In this document: in pieces, positions 33,249 through 41,869 of the stretch | How the letters are laid out: each line of letters opens with the position of its first letter | How positions within the stretch are numbered: the first letter of the stretch is position 1 | DNA from: Bradyrhizobium sp. DOA9 | Lineage (GTDB): Bacteria > Pseudomonadota > Alphaproteobacteria > Rhizobiales > Xanthobacteraceae | Direction of reading: 5' to 3' | DNA: 64,000 bases | Assembly (NCBI RefSeq): GCF_000617845.2 | Contig: NZ_DF820425.1 | Coordinates: 1,123,690 to 1,187,689, forward strand | Position numbers and translations under genes: made by a program | The notes under the pieces: generated by a model | The model's database searches: none | The model's input: only the letters and a program-made list of their open reading frames with translations | What the model was told of the DNA's origin: nothing

Positions 33249-34070
33249 ATGTTTCGCATCTGTTTGACCGCGATCTCCTTGTTTGGCCTCATCAGTGTCG
33301 CCGCGGCGCAGCCTGCACCGCCATCGGCTACGCCAACGTCGCGCCCCGCCAAGGGCGCAACTCCGAAAGGCGCAACGAATCCCAAGCAGGCGGGCGCTGC
33401 AGACGCTGGCCCATGCGAGATCGGTCTCCTGGCTGCGCCGGCCAATCGTTTCGGCGTTCAGCAGGTCGGCTTCACCATGTTCGGCAACGAGTACACACCC
33501 GTCGGGGTCGAGAGTTGGGGACTGGACGATCTCATCCTGTCGCGGCTTCGCGCGGCCGCAGCCGGAAAGTCGGTCAGGCGAATTGCGTATTCGCCCGCTG
33601 CTTTTGCGCACGCCGTGGAATCGGGATCGCCGATGCTGCGTCGGAACCCGGAACGACAGGAGTTCGTTCAGCAGAGCGCCGCCACTACCAGATGTCAACG
33701 CTATGTCCTGGTCGAGCGATACCAGAACCGCTTCAGCAATACCAACCAGTCCGTCGAAGGCTTTGGCATCGTCAAATGGGGCAACCCCATCAAGCGTCGC
33801 ACGTTCCTGTTCGCACTGACCTACATCACCGTGTTCGACGGGCAGTCATTCGAGGCCGTCAAAAAGGGCGCCGCAAGCCTGGATGACGAGCCGATGATGT
33901 CCCGACTGATCGGGATCAACCCCATCAGTGGTCCCAACAAGGAGTTGGACGAAGCCGCCTTTCCATCGGCTCCCGCCGAGGTGGCGGCTAACGCAAAGCT
34001 GCGCGACGGTGTCCGTGCCTTATTGACGACAAGCCTCGACCGGACATTGCCGGGACTGCTCCAGCAATGA
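33249..34070 (+). CDS. Secreted hypothetical protein
   Basis: 273 aa from ATG 33249, chosen because it gives a clean signal peptide (MFRICLTAISLFGLISVAAAQ, cleavage after Ala-Gln); the open frame runs 27 codons further upstream. A Pro/Ala/Lys-rich linker (PSATPTSRPAKGATPKGATN) follows. The mature domain has two cysteines, in GPCEIGLLAAPANRFGVQQV and TRCQRYVLVERYQNRF. I recognise no family. Base composition is a little less GC-rich than its neighbours. A glutathione S-transferase gene follows 10 bp later, probably by chance. Confidence 0.7.
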   Translation: MFRICLTAISLFGLISVAAAQPAPPSATPTSRPAKGATPKGATNPKQAGAADAGPCEIGLLAAPANRFGVQQVGFTMFGNEYTPVGVESWGLDDLILSRLRAAAAGKSVRRIAYSPAAFAHAVESGSPMLRRNPERQEFVQQSAATTRCQRYVLVERYQNRFSNTNQSVEGFGIVKWGNPIKRRTFLFALTYITVFDGQSFEAVKKGAASLDDEPMMSRLIGINPISGPNKELDEAAFPSAPAEVAANAKLRDGVRALLTTSLDRTLPGLLQQ

Positions 34071-34080
34071 GGTCCGCGCC

Positions 34081-34677
34081 ATGATCAAGCTCTATTGGTC
34101 GCCCCGCTCACGCTCGTTCACGGCGCTCTGGCTGATGGAGGAGAGTGGCCTGCCCTATGAGCGCGTGCTGACCGACATCACGACCGGCGCGCAGAAGACG
34201 CCGGATTATCTGAAGATCAACCCGATGGGCAAGGTGCCGGCGCTGACCGACGGCGAGGCCGCGCTCGGCGAAGCCGCGGCCATCTGCGCCTACATCGCCG
34301 ACCGCTATCCGGAGACCAAGCTCGCGCCGGCCGTGACCGACCCGCGCCGCGCGCGCTATCTGCAATGGCTGTTCTTCTCGCCCGGCTGCATCGAGCCCGC
34401 CATCATCCAGATCTTCACCAAGATCGAAATCCCGACCTCGACGGCGGCCTGGGGCAGCGCCACGCAGGTGTTCGACGTGCTGGAAGGCGCGCTCGCCAAG
34501 GGTCCGTGGATTCTCGGCGAGGAATTCTCCGCCGCGGACATCGTGATCGGCTCGGGCCTGAATTTCGCGGTACGCCGGTTCAAGATGGTGCCGTCGCGCC
34601 CGGCATTCGACGCTTACCTCGCGCGCTGCACGGCGCGGCCGGCGTTCCAGCGCGCGGAGACGATCGCGGCGGGTTAG
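34081..34677 (+). CDS. Glutathione S-transferase family protein
   Basis: 198 aa. The thioredoxin-like N-domain (1-80) starts MIKLYWSPRSRSFTALWLME, with Ser/Arg residues in place of a catalytic Cys, and contains INPMGKVPALTDGEAALGEA with the cis-Pro and the EAAAI glutathione-binding loop. The helical C-domain has GPWILGEEFSAADIVIGSGL. It is cytoplasmic; the substrate is unknown. It converges on fabI, and the two stop codons overlap. Confidence 0.9.
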   Translation: MIKLYWSPRSRSFTALWLMEESGLPYERVLTDITTGAQKTPDYLKINPMGKVPALTDGEAALGEAAAICAYIADRYPETKLAPAVTDPRRARYLQWLFFSPGCIEPAIIQIFTKIEIPTSTAAWGSATQVFDVLEGALAKGPWILGEEFSAADIVIGSGLNFAVRRFKMVPSRPAFDAYLARCTARPAFQRAETIAAG

Positions 34678-35474
34678 CTTTCCGCCTTCAAATCGTCCGG
34701 CCGCGGCATCAGGATGATGTTGTAGCCGGAATCCACATAATGGATTTCGCCGGTGACGCCGCCGGAGAGATCGGACAGCAGATACAGCGCCGAGCCGCCG
34801 AGCTCGTCGAGCGTGACACCGCGGCGGAGCGGCGCGTGCTTCTGCATGTAGGCGAACATCGCCCGCGCCTCGCCGATGCCGGAGCCGGCGAGGGTGCGGA
34901 TGGGCCCCGCGGAGATCGCATTGACGCGGATGCCGCGCGGCCCGAAATCGGCGGCGAGATAGCGCACGGAAGCCTCCAGCGCCGCCTTGGCCACGCCCAT
35001 CACGTTGTAGTTCGGCATCGCGCGCTCCGAGGCGCCGAAGGTCAGCGTGATCATGCTGCCGCCTTCCGTCATCAGCTCGGCGGCGCGCTTTGCGACCTCC
35101 GTGAACGAGAAGCAGGAGATCACCATGGTGCGCGAAAAATTCTCGCGGCTGGTGTCGGCGTAGCGGCCCTTCAGCTCGTTCTTGTCGGCGAAGCCGATGG
35201 CGTGGATGACGAAGTCGAGCCTGCCCCATTTGTCGCGGAGCGCCGCGAAGGTGGCATCGACGCTGGCGATGTCCTCGACATCGCAAGGCAGCACCAGGTC
35301 GACGCCGAGCTGCTCCGCGAGCGGCTTGACGCGCTTGCCGAGCGCCTCGCCCTGGAAGGTGAAGGCGAGCTCGGCGCCGTGGGCATGCAGCGTCCGCGCC
35401 ATGCCCCAGGCGATGGAATGATCATTGGCGATGCCCATGATCAGACCGCGCTTGCCTTTCATCAACAATGTCAT
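34674..35474 (-). CDS. fabI: Enoyl-[acyl-carrier-protein] reductase FabI
   Basis: 266 aa. FabI catalyses the last reduction in each round of fatty-acid elongation, with NAD(P)H. The start [20 protein letters not shown] has the FabI cofactor motif, and the active-site Tyr-x6-Lys is in MPNYNVMGVAKAALEASVRY. SAGPIRTLAGSGI is the substrate-binding loop that binds triclosan in sensitive enzymes. It is the last gene of fabA-fabB-(unknown)-fabI. The upstream unknown gene ends in an ATGA overlap with the fabI start. Confidence 0.94.
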   Translation of the reverse strand: MTLLMKGKRGLIMGIANDHSIAWGMARTLHAHGAELAFTFQGEALGKRVKPLAEQLGVDLVLPCDVEDIASVDATFAALRDKWGRLDFVIHAIGFADKNELKGRYADTSRENFSRTMVISCFSFTEVAKRAAELMTEGGSMITLTFGASERAMPNYNVMGVAKAALEASVRYLAADFGPRGIRVNAISAGPIRTLAGSGIGEARAMFAYMQKHAPLRRGVTLDELGGSALYLLSDLSGGVTGEIHYVDSGYNIILMPRPDDLKAES

Positions 35475-35839
35475 GTGGTGGATTCCATCAATCGGAAAGA
35501 TCTGGCTTCAACCTCTAGAGTGCCACCGAACAGGCAGGCGACGAGGATTTCCGTATCGGCCGTGAATTCCATGCGCAACAGATCGATATTCCCGCTGGCC
35601 CGATTCTTGAGAAGCCGCGCGATGTCGCCACTCATGATAAAGCGAGTGACGCCCGTTCCGACGCAATGATATCTCCGGCGCACCGCGGAACTATCGTCGT
35701 TCGGATAGAGATCGACGACGAGCGTGAATTCCGGCTCGTTCGCTTCAAATCCCGAGAAGCGCAGGTCGACGAGAACTCCGTCGTGCCAGTTTATCTCGTC
35801 TGGCCCGTTCCCGGATTCAGCAGAGCCCAACTCACGCAT
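35471..35839 (-). CDS. Hypothetical protein within the fab operon
   Basis: 122 aa. It overlaps the fabB end by eight bases and the fabI start by four, so it is embedded in the operon and likely translated by coupling. The sequence is beta-rich and globular: [54 protein letters not shown] and [21 protein letters not shown] recognise no family, signal or membrane segment. Its base composition is AT-richer than fabB and fabI, suggesting later insertion. It may resemble small immunity-type or C2-like folds, but that is only an impression. Confidence 0.65.
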   Translation of the reverse strand: MRELGSAESGNGPDEINWHDGVLVDLRFSGFEANEPEFTLVVDLYPNDDSSAVRRRYHCVGTGVTRFIMSGDIARLLKNRASGNIDLLRMEFTADTEILVACLFGGTLEVEARSFRLMESTT

Positions 35840-37055
35840 CCAGCCGGCTGAACACCAGCGTGGCGTTGGTGCCGCCGAAGCCGAAGGAGTTCGACAGCAC
35901 GGTGCCGATCCTGGCGTTGTCGATGCGCTTGCGCACGATCGGCATGTCGGCGAACACGGGGTCGAGCTCCTGGATGTGCGCGCTCTCGCAGATGAAGCCG
36001 TTGTTCATCATCAGCAACGAATAGATCGCTTCCTGCACGCCGGTGGCGCCCAGCGAATGGCCGGTCAGCGCCTTGGTCGCCGAGATCGGCGGGCACTTCT
36101 CGCCGACGCCGAACACTTTTCGGATCGCCTCGATCTCCGGCGGATCGCCGGCCGGGGTCGAGGTCGCGTGCGGGTTGATGTAGTCGACCTTGGTCTTCAC
36201 CGTCGACATCGCCATGCGCATGCAACGCTCGGCGCCTTCGCCCGACGGCGCCACCATGTCGTGGCCGTCCGAGGTCGCGCCGTAGCCGACGACCTCGCCG
36301 TAGATGCGCGCGCCGCGCGCCTTGGCATGCTCGAGCTCTTCCAGCACCAAGACGCCGGCGCCGCCGGCGATGACGAAGCCGTCGCGATTGAGATCGTAGG
36401 GACGCGAGGCGGTGGCCGGCGTGTCGTTGTATTTCGAGGACATCGCGCCCATGGCGTCGAACAGCACCGACAGCGTCCAGTCCAGTTCCTCGCAGCCGCC
36501 GGCGAAGATGACGTCCTGCTTGCCGATCTGGATGGTCTCATAGGCATTGCCGACGCAATGGTTCGAGGTCGCGCAGGCCGAGGAGATCGAATAGTTCACG
36601 CCCTTGATCTTGAACCAGGTCGCGAGCGTGGCCGAGGCCGTGGAGGACATCGCCTTCGGCACCGCAAACGGGCCGACGCGCTTCGGGCCCTTGGAGCGGG
36701 TGATGTCGGCGGCCTCGACGATGGTGCGCGCCGAGGGCCCGCCGGAGCCCATGATGATGCCGGTGCGGACGTTGGACACTTCGTCGGGCGACAGGCCGGA
36801 ATCCTGGATCGCCTGCTCCATCGCGATGTGATTCCACGCCGCGCCCTGGCCGAGGAAGCGCATCGCGCGGCGGTCGACCACCGTCGATGGATCGAGCGTC
36901 GGTTCGCCTTGCACCTGCGAACGGAAGCCGAGCTCGGCATATTTCTCAGCCCGCGAAATGCCCGACTTCGCCTCGTGAAGGCTCGCAAGCACTTCCTGGG
37001 TGTTGTTTCCGATCGACGAGACGATGCCCATCCCGGTGACCACAACCCGCCTCAT
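35832..37055 (-). CDS. fabB: 3-oxoacyl-[ACP] synthase I FabB
   Basis: 407 aa from ATG 37055; the frame is open 45 codons upstream but [19 protein letters not shown] is the family start. FabB extends the cis-3-decenoyl chain made by FabA and is needed for unsaturated fatty acids. The triad is Cys161 ([10 protein letters not shown]), His296 ([11 protein letters not shown]) and His333 (TGHSLGATG), with [11 protein letters not shown] at the end. It lies 50 bp after fabA on the same strand. Confidence 0.95.
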   Translation of the reverse strand: MRRVVVTGMGIVSSIGNNTQEVLASLHEAKSGISRAEKYAELGFRSQVQGEPTLDPSTVVDRRAMRFLGQGAAWNHIAMEQAIQDSGLSPDEVSNVRTGIIMGSGGPSARTIVEAADITRSKGPKRVGPFAVPKAMSSTASATLATWFKIKGVNYSISSACATSNHCVGNAYETIQIGKQDVIFAGGCEELDWTLSVLFDAMGAMSSKYNDTPATASRPYDLNRDGFVIAGGAGVLVLEELEHAKARGARIYGEVVGYGATSDGHDMVAPSGEGAERCMRMAMSTVKTKVDYINPHATSTPAGDPPEIEAIRKVFGVGEKCPPISATKALTGHSLGATGVQEAIYSLLMMNNGFICESAHIQELDPVFADMPIVRKRIDNARIGTVLSNSFGFGGTNATLVFSRLDA

Positions 37056-37105
37056 GACAGCCTCGCCCTGCTCGTTGTCTTCTCGTTCTCTTCGTGATGA
37101 TGCGC

Positions 37106-37627
37106 TCAGCCCAGGCTCGTGCCCTGCTTGAACAGGCCGACCTTCAGGTCCTTTGCGCGATAAATAATCTGCTCGTCGACCGAAAGCCACCCGTCGGCGA
37201 TACCGAGCACCAGCTTTGAACGCATCACGCGTTTGATATCGACGTTGTACACAACCTTGCGGGCCTCGGGCAGCACCTGGCCGCTGAACTTCAGCTCGTT
37301 CAGGCCGAGCGCGCGACCACGGCCTTCACCCCCGGTCCAGCCCAGATAGAAGCCGACCATTTGCCACAGGGCGTCGAGGCCGAGGCAGCCGGGCATGACG
37401 GGATCGTTCTTGAAGTGGCAGCCGAAAAACCAGAGATCGGGCTTCACGTCGAGCTCGGCGCGCACCAGGCCCTTGCCGAACTCGCCGCCATTGTCGTTGA
37501 TGTCAGTGATGCGGTCGAACATCAGCATCGGCGGCAGCGGCAGCTGGGCATTGCCCGGCCCGAACATTTCGCCGCGGGCACAGGCCAGCAAATCTTCGTA
37601 GTCGTAACCGTTGCGCCTGTTCAGCAT
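37106..37627 (-). CDS. fabA: 3-hydroxydecanoyl-[ACP] dehydratase/isomerase FabA
   Basis: 173 aa, exact family length. FabA dehydrates 3-hydroxydecanoyl-ACP and isomerises the product, the branch point to unsaturated fatty acids. Catalytic His71 and Asp85 are in [37 protein letters not shown] is the usual substrate region. It is the first gene of fabA-fabB-unknown-fabI and is divergent from irr across 353 bp. Confidence 0.95.
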   Translation of the reverse strand: MLNRRNGYDYEDLLACARGEMFGPGNAQLPLPPMLMFDRITDINDNGGEFGKGLVRAELDVKPDLWFFGCHFKNDPVMPGCLGLDALWQMVGFYLGWTGGEGRGRALGLNELKFSGQVLPEARKVVYNVDIKRVMRSKLVLGIADGWLSVDEQIIYRAKDLKVGLFKQGTSLG

Positions 37628-37886
37628 TCACGAGCCTCTGTTCAAATCCCGATTGAGCGGCGTTCCTGGCGAAATTGGGCCCCGTCTCGAGCGGACAGCA
37701 AACGCCAATTGCCACCGCCGGCCGCGACTTGCGCAAGCTTCGCATGGACTGCCGACCGGGTCTCCATGCCCGGCTGCGCCAAAATCGGCTGAGCGGAACC
37801 GCGCGCTCTCTAACACAGGCCATTTCGGTGGCAAAGCGCTGACATGAAGGTAAAATGACGCGCTCCCCAGGCGGTTCCAAGCCTGA

Positions 37887-37941
37887 TTAGAACCTCTCTA
37901 GTTGCGAGAAACTTGCATCTGCATCTTTCTGTTCTTATATT
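37887..37941 (+). promoter_or_regulatory. irr promoter with overlapping Fur-type direct repeats
   Basis: TTGCAT (37913-37918) and TATATT (37936-37941) are 17 bp apart, a good promoter for irr. Three hexamers, TGCGAG at 37903, TGCATC at 37914 and TGCATC at 37920, overlap the -35 box; Fur of Bradyrhizobium japonicum is reported to bind three imperfect direct hexamers in the irr promoter. TTAGA-N5-TCTAG (37887-37901) just upstream is a possible iron-control-element-like palindrome. The rest of the 353 bp fabA-irr gap, 37628-37886, shows no gene. Confidence 0.6.
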
Positions 37942-37980
37942 ACAGAGAGATATTGTTCACGCGTGCCCGAAATCTTGGAA

Positions 37981-38469
37981 ATGAACGAGAATACCGCGTC
38001 CCAACACGACGACGACCATGCCGCGGCCCTCCTGTCCGGCCGCCAGCCGGCCCTGACCGGGTGTCCCTGGCACGACGTCAACGAAATGCTGCAGTCCGCG
38101 GGCTTGCGGCCGACGCGCCAGCGCATGGCGCTGGGCTGGCTGCTGTTCGGCAAGGGCGCACGCCACCTCACGGCTGAAATGCTCTACGAGGAAGCCACGC
38201 TCGCCAAGGTCCCGGTGTCGCTGGCGACCGTCTACAACACGCTGAACCAGCTCACCGATGCCGGCCTGCTCCGCCAGGTCAGCGTCGACGGCACCAAGAC
38301 CTATTTCGACACCAACGTCACCACCCACCACCACTATTATCTCGAGAACAGCCACGAGCTGGTCGACATCGAGGATCCGCATCTGGCGCTGTCCAAGATG
38401 CCCGAGGTGCCCGAGGGCTACGAGATCGCCCGCATCGACATGGTCGTGCGCCTGCGCAAGAAGCGCTGA
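37981..38469 (+). CDS. irr: Iron response regulator Irr
   Basis: 162 aa from ATG 37981; a GTG at 37963 would add six residues. This Fur-family protein represses or activates iron and haem genes when haem is low. The haem regulatory motif GCPWHD is at residues 27-32 (Cys28), and the second haem site is the His triplet 116-118 in TTHHHYYLE. Both match the Bradyrhizobium japonicum protein (163 aa, Cys29, His117-119) with a one-residue shift, so haem-dependent degradation is expected. The winged helix is at about 35-100. Confidence 0.95.
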   Translation: MNENTASQHDDDHAAALLSGRQPALTGCPWHDVNEMLQSAGLRPTRQRMALGWLLFGKGARHLTAEMLYEEATLAKVPVSLATVYNTLNQLTDAGLLRQVSVDGTKTYFDTNVTTHHHYYLENSHELVDIEDPHLALSKMPEVPEGYEIARIDMVVRLRKKR

Positions 38470-38498
38470 GATCGTCCTACATCGCTAATTGATCATCC

Positions 38499-38530
38499 AT
38501 GGCCGGGCTTGTCCCGGCCATTGTCGTTTT
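38499..38530 (+). terminator. Hairpin terminator after irr
   Basis: ATGGCCGGG (38499-38507), loop CTTGT, CCCGGCCAT (38513-38521), followed by TGTCGTTTT. It is a perfect 9-bp stem 30 bp after the irr stop, likely a terminator. The same GGCCGGGCTTGTCCCGGCC design is common in Rhizobiales. Confidence 0.6.
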
Positions 38531-38570
38531 ATGCCGCCATTCCGGGATGGTGCGCCAGCACCAGACCACA

Positions 38571-38626
38571 GGTGCGCAATCGCGCACCGGGGAATCTCGA
38601 GATCCTCGGGTGCGCAACTGCGCACC
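38571..38626. repeat. Paired GGTGCGC-N4-GCGCACC hairpins
   Basis: Two perfect 7-bp palindromes with four-base loops, at 38571-38588 and 38609-38626, are separated by 20 bp holding ATCTCGAGAT. They lie between the convergent irr and SH3-protein genes and probably represent another intergenic repeat family. Confidence 0.5.
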
Positions 38627-38667
38627 ATAGTTCAATGCTGCGCATCGCCCCGGGATGACCCTTCGGG

Positions 38668-39198
38668 TCAGTTGACCTGCTCGTCCGAGTAGACGCCCCA
38701 GAGGCGCTCCTGCTGGATCCAGCCGTCGAAGCCATTGCCGATGACGCGGCACCAGCCTGCGGCGCATTTCTTGACCTGGGTGACGACGCCGGCCTGCAGC
38801 TTGGCCGCAACCGCGCTGTCGGGATCGGGCCGGTCATAGATGGGGGCAAGGTCGTCCTTGTGCTTCATGGTGACGACCGCGGTGCGGCGGCCCGACAGCA
38901 GCGAGTGATAGACCCAGCCCTCGGCGCCTTCGGAATCGCGCACCCGGCGCCAGTTCTCGAATTCGGCGGTAATTTCGACCGGCAGGCCGGCACGGGTGTA
39001 GACCCAGGCGACGTCATTGTCCTTGGTCGGGCCGGCGCGGACATTGACGTGGTCCGATTTGAGGCTGACATAGCGCGGCACCGGCAGGCCGCTGGCGGTC
39101 TGCGGGGTATTGTCCTTCGCCGCAAAGGAGGGGCCGACCGAGGCGCTCAACCAGGTGCAAACGAGCGCCATCACCACACAAAAACGCCCCAACGCCAT
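38668..39198 (-). CDS. SH3-domain periplasmic protein (DUF1058 type)
   Basis: 176 aa from ATG 39198; a TTG directly before it is less likely. The signal peptide MALGRFCVVMALVCTWLSAS ends near FAAKD. Two bacterial SH3-like repeats follow: YVSLKSDHVNVRAGPTKDND with WVYHSLLSGRR, and PIYDRPDPDSAVAAKLQAGV with WIQQERLWGVY. Such domains bind peptidoglycan or other partners. Two cysteines (KKCAAGWCRVIG) may form a disulphide. The 321 bp before it, shared with the divergent dehydrogenase gene, shows only a possible promoter (TTGTCT near 39314, TAGAGA near 39336) and one doubtful small frame. Confidence 0.85.
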   Translation of the reverse strand: MALGRFCVVMALVCTWLSASVGPSFAAKDNTPQTASGLPVPRYVSLKSDHVNVRAGPTKDNDVAWVYTRAGLPVEITAEFENWRRVRDSEGAEGWVYHSLLSGRRTAVVTMKHKDDLAPIYDRPDPDSAVAAKLQAGVVTQVKKCAAGWCRVIGNGFDGWIQQERLWGVYSDEQVN

Positions 39199-39519
39199 CA
39201 ACCCGTCTCCTTCAAGACCCGGCAGACCGGGCCCTCACCGCAAATTCCAAAACCCTGCCGCGCCTGCCCCTTCTCCCCGCCCCACGCGGGTTCCAAGCCC
39301 AAAGCCGTGGTTCTTGTCTTGGCCCGGCCTTCTGCTAGAGAGGACGGGCACTTGAGCAACCAATTGGCCCCGATTTTCCGGCCGGAAATGTCGGGTGAGC
39401 TTGGAGGAAACGCCGGGGACGGACACGGCAAGGGCAGTGTCGAACAACCGGGTTAATGAGGCCTCAACGACCGGCCTTTGGCGACAGAGGCGGCCTGCGA
39501 TGCCTCATGAGAGCAGGAC

Positions 39520-40521
39520 ATGTCGGTGAAGAAGAAGCCCCTCGTCGTGGTGACGCGCAAGCTGCCGGATTCGATCGAGACGCGGATGCGCGAGCTGTTC
39601 GACGCGCGGATCAATCTCGACGACACGCCGATGTCGCCCGAGCAGATCCTCGAGGCCGCCCGCACCGCCGACGTGCTGGTTCCGACCGTGACCGACCACA
39701 TCAGCGCCGACGTGGTGAACCAGCCCGACTGCAAGCTCCGCCTGATCGCCAATTTCGGCAACGGCGTCGACAATATCGACGTCGCAGCCGCCCATGCCCG
39801 CGGCATCACCGTCACCAACACGCCGAAGGTGCTGACCGAAGACACCGCCGACATGACCATGGCGCTGATCCTCGCGGTTCCCCGACGGATGATCGAGGGC
39901 GCCTCCATCCTGACCGAGGGCAAGCCCTGGGCCGGCTGGTCGCCGACCTGGATGCTCGGCCACCGCATCGGCGGCAAGCGCCTCGGCATCATCGGAATGG
40001 GCCGCATCGGCCAGGCGGTGGCGCGCCGCGCCCGCGCCTTCGGCCTGCAGATCCACTATCACAACCGCCGTCCCGTCGCCCCCGTGATCGCCGAGGAACT
40101 CGGCGCGACCTATTGGGAAAGCCTCGACCAGATGCTGGCGCGGATGGACATCATCTCGGTGAACTGTCCGCACACGCCGGCGACCTATCATTTGCTCTCG
40201 GCGCGGCGGCTGAAGCTGATCCGCAAGGACGCCTATATCGTCAACACCGCGCGCGGCGAGGTCACCGACGAGGACACGCTGATCAAGCTGATCGAAGGCG
40301 GCGAGATCGGCGGCGCCGGCCTCGACGTCTACGAGCACGAGCCCGCAGTCAACCCGAAGCTGGTGCGGCTCGCCAAGGCCGGCAAGGTGACGCTGCTGCC
40401 GCATATGGGTTCGGCCACGATCGAAGGCCGCGTCGAAATGGGCGAGAAGGTGATCATCAACATCCGCACCTTCCTCGACGCCCACAAGCCGCCGGATCGC
40501 GTGCTGCCGAGCATGCTGTGA
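39520..40521 (+). CDS. 2-hydroxyacid dehydrogenase (glyoxylate/D-glycerate type)
   Basis: 333 aa. It probably reduces glyoxylate or hydroxypyruvate with NAD(P)H. The Rossmann motif GIIGMGRIGQAVARRA is present, with Arg-Arg after the second strand (HNRRPVAP), suggesting NADPH preference. Catalytic Arg is in VNTARGEV, the Glu in the YEHEP region and His in LPHMGSAT. IANFGNGVDNIDV is the substrate-domain signature. It is normal length. It is divergent from the SH3 gene and convergent with the DUF3303 gene; a CGGAGCGG/CCGCTCCG hairpin at 40566-40597 lies between the two stops. Confidence 0.92.
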   Translation: MSVKKKPLVVVTRKLPDSIETRMRELFDARINLDDTPMSPEQILEAARTADVLVPTVTDHISADVVNQPDCKLRLIANFGNGVDNIDVAAAHARGITVTNTPKVLTEDTADMTMALILAVPRRMIEGASILTEGKPWAGWSPTWMLGHRIGGKRLGIIGMGRIGQAVARRARAFGLQIHYHNRRPVAPVIAEELGATYWESLDQMLARMDIISVNCPHTPATYHLLSARRLKLIRKDAYIVNTARGEVTDEDTLIKLIEGGEIGGAGLDVYEHEPAVNPKLVRLAKAGKVTLLPHMGSATIEGRVEMGEKVIINIRTFLDAHKPPDRVLPSML

Positions 40522-40565
40522 GTGGGCTGCGCCAAATCTTATGGATTTAAGGCTTGTAGATTGAG

Positions 40566-40597
40566 CGGAGCGGCCGCGGCGTACGGCGACCGCTCCG
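40566..40597. terminator. Candidate bidirectional hairpin between convergent genes
   Basis: CGGAGCGG (40566-40573) pairs with CCGCTCCG (40590-40597). It sits between the dehydrogenase and DUF3303 stop codons. No T-run follows on either side, so efficiency as an intrinsic terminator is doubtful. Confidence 0.35.
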
Positions 40598-40603
40598 AGC
40601 CAG

Positions 40604-40879
40604 TCAGTGCTTCGCCAGGGCGGCCAGGATCGGGCCGGCCTCGGCATCTTCAACGCATGGCGTAACGGTGATCTCCATCACGTTGGCCCATTGCGCATAC
40701 CATTGATACATGGCCTTCGGGTCGTTGCTCTCCGAAATGGCAAAGCCCGTCCCGTTCATTCCGTGCCAGCGGCCGAGCATCTTCACACCTTCCGGTGGCG
40801 CTCCTCCTGTCTTCAGAAACTTTTCAATGGCGGAGTCGATCAAGTTCGGGGGCAATTTCCAGCTCGAGATGTACTTCAT
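40604..40879 (-). CDS. DUF3303-family small protein
   Basis: 91 aa from ATG 40879, with AGATTGC upstream; the frame continues 17 codons above but MKYISSWKLPPNLIDSAIEK is the natural start. The protein has RWHGMNGTGFAISESNDPKA and WYAQWANVMEITVTPCVED, a ferredoxin-like alpha/beta pattern seen in DUF3303. Function is unknown. It lies 95 bp after the divergently read ThiF-like gene end and is otherwise isolated. Confidence 0.75.
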   Translation of the reverse strand: MKYISSWKLPPNLIDSAIEKFLKTGGAPPEGVKMLGRWHGMNGTGFAISESNDPKAMYQWYAQWANVMEITVTPCVEDAEAGPILAALAKH

Positions 40880-40974
40880 AGCAATCTCCAATCTGAAATT
40901 TACGTTCGCCTTGCGGCGAGCCGAATTCAATCACGAAGGGAGACGCTTGCAATATCTATTTTCGTGCCGCGCAC

Positions 40975-41778
40975 CTACGCGCGATGGACGCTGAGATCCT
41001 CGAACACGGGCCCGTCGCCGTTGAGCGGATTGGCGGGATCGCGCCCATAGCGCAGCGTCTCGAAGCGCATCGCGCGCGCATCGATCATCAGGAGGCGGCC
41101 GACGAGACCGTCGCCGAAGCCGACGATCTCGCGGATCGCCTCCAGCGCCATCATCGAGCCGAGCACGCCCGCCAATGCGCCCATGACCCCGGCTTCCGCA
41201 CAAGCCGGCACGGTGCCAGGCGGCGGCGCTTCGGGAAACAGGCAGCGATAGGTCGGATTGAACTCGCCCTGCTCGTTCGTCTCATGCGCACGGATGGTGG
41301 TGAGCGAGCCGTCGAAGGTGCCGAGCGCCGCCGTGATCAGCGGCCGCTTGGCGAAGAAGCAGGCGTCGGAAACGAGATAGCGCGTCGAGAAATTGTCGGA
41401 GCCGTCGAGCACGAGGTCGTAATCGCCGATCAGGCCGAGCGCATTGTCGGCGTTGAGCCAGGTGGCATGACCGACGAAGCGGACATGGGGATTGAGCGCC
41501 GCGATCCGCTCGGCCGCGCTCTCGACCTTGTGCCGGCCGATGTCGGGCGTGGTGTGGATCACCTGGCGCTGCAGGTTGGACAGCGACACCACGTCGTCAT
41601 CGACCACGCCGAGCGTGCCGACGCCGGCGGCGGCCAGATACATCAAAGCGGGCGCGCCGAGCCCGCCGGCGCCGATCACCAGCACCGAGGCCCGCTTCAG
41701 CGCGGCCTGGCCGGGACCGCCGACGTCGCGCAACACGATGTGGCGGGCATAGCGTTCGAGTTCGTCCGGGCTGAGCAA
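40975..41778 (-). CDS. ThiF/MoeB-family adenylyltransferase
   Basis: 267 aa from a TTG at 41778, which has CAGGAG upstream and gives the usual start (LLSPDELERYARHIVL). An ATG at 41835 would add 19 unconserved residues and leave only 34 bp to the divergent gene. The nucleotide loop is VLVIGAGGLGAPALMYL, and DDDVVSLSNLQRQVIH and DGSDNFSTRYLVSD are family signatures. Such enzymes adenylate the C-terminus of a MoaD- or ThiS-like sulphur carrier. The active-site Cys is in PACAEAGVMG. The zinc CxxC pairs of Escherichia coli MoeB are not complete: PTYRC has one Cys and the C-terminus has none. Confidence 0.85.
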   Translation of the reverse strand: MLSPDELERYARHIVLRDVGGPGQAALKRASVLVIGAGGLGAPALMYLAAAGVGTLGVVDDDVVSLSNLQRQVIHTTPDIGRHKVESAAERIAALNPHVRFVGHATWLNADNALGLIGDYDLVLDGSDNFSTRYLVSDACFFAKRPLITAALGTFDGSLTTIRAHETNEQGEFNPTYRCLFPEAPPPGTVPACAEAGVMGALAGVLGSMMALEAIREIVGFGDGLVGRLLMIDARAMRFETLRYGRDPANPLNGDGPVFEDLSVHRA

Positions 41779-41869
41779 GCTCTTTGACTCCTGAACCACC
41801 GCAACATTGTTCGCGACCAACGAGATGTGCTTCAATCACGCTGCGTTCAATGGGCTGGCTGGATTTGTC

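Noticed and set aside
41836..41869. ATG 41835 as start of the ThiF/MoeB-like gene
   Set aside because: The extra residues are not family-like and would leave 34 bp for two divergent promoters. The TTG with CAGGAG is preferred, though not proven.
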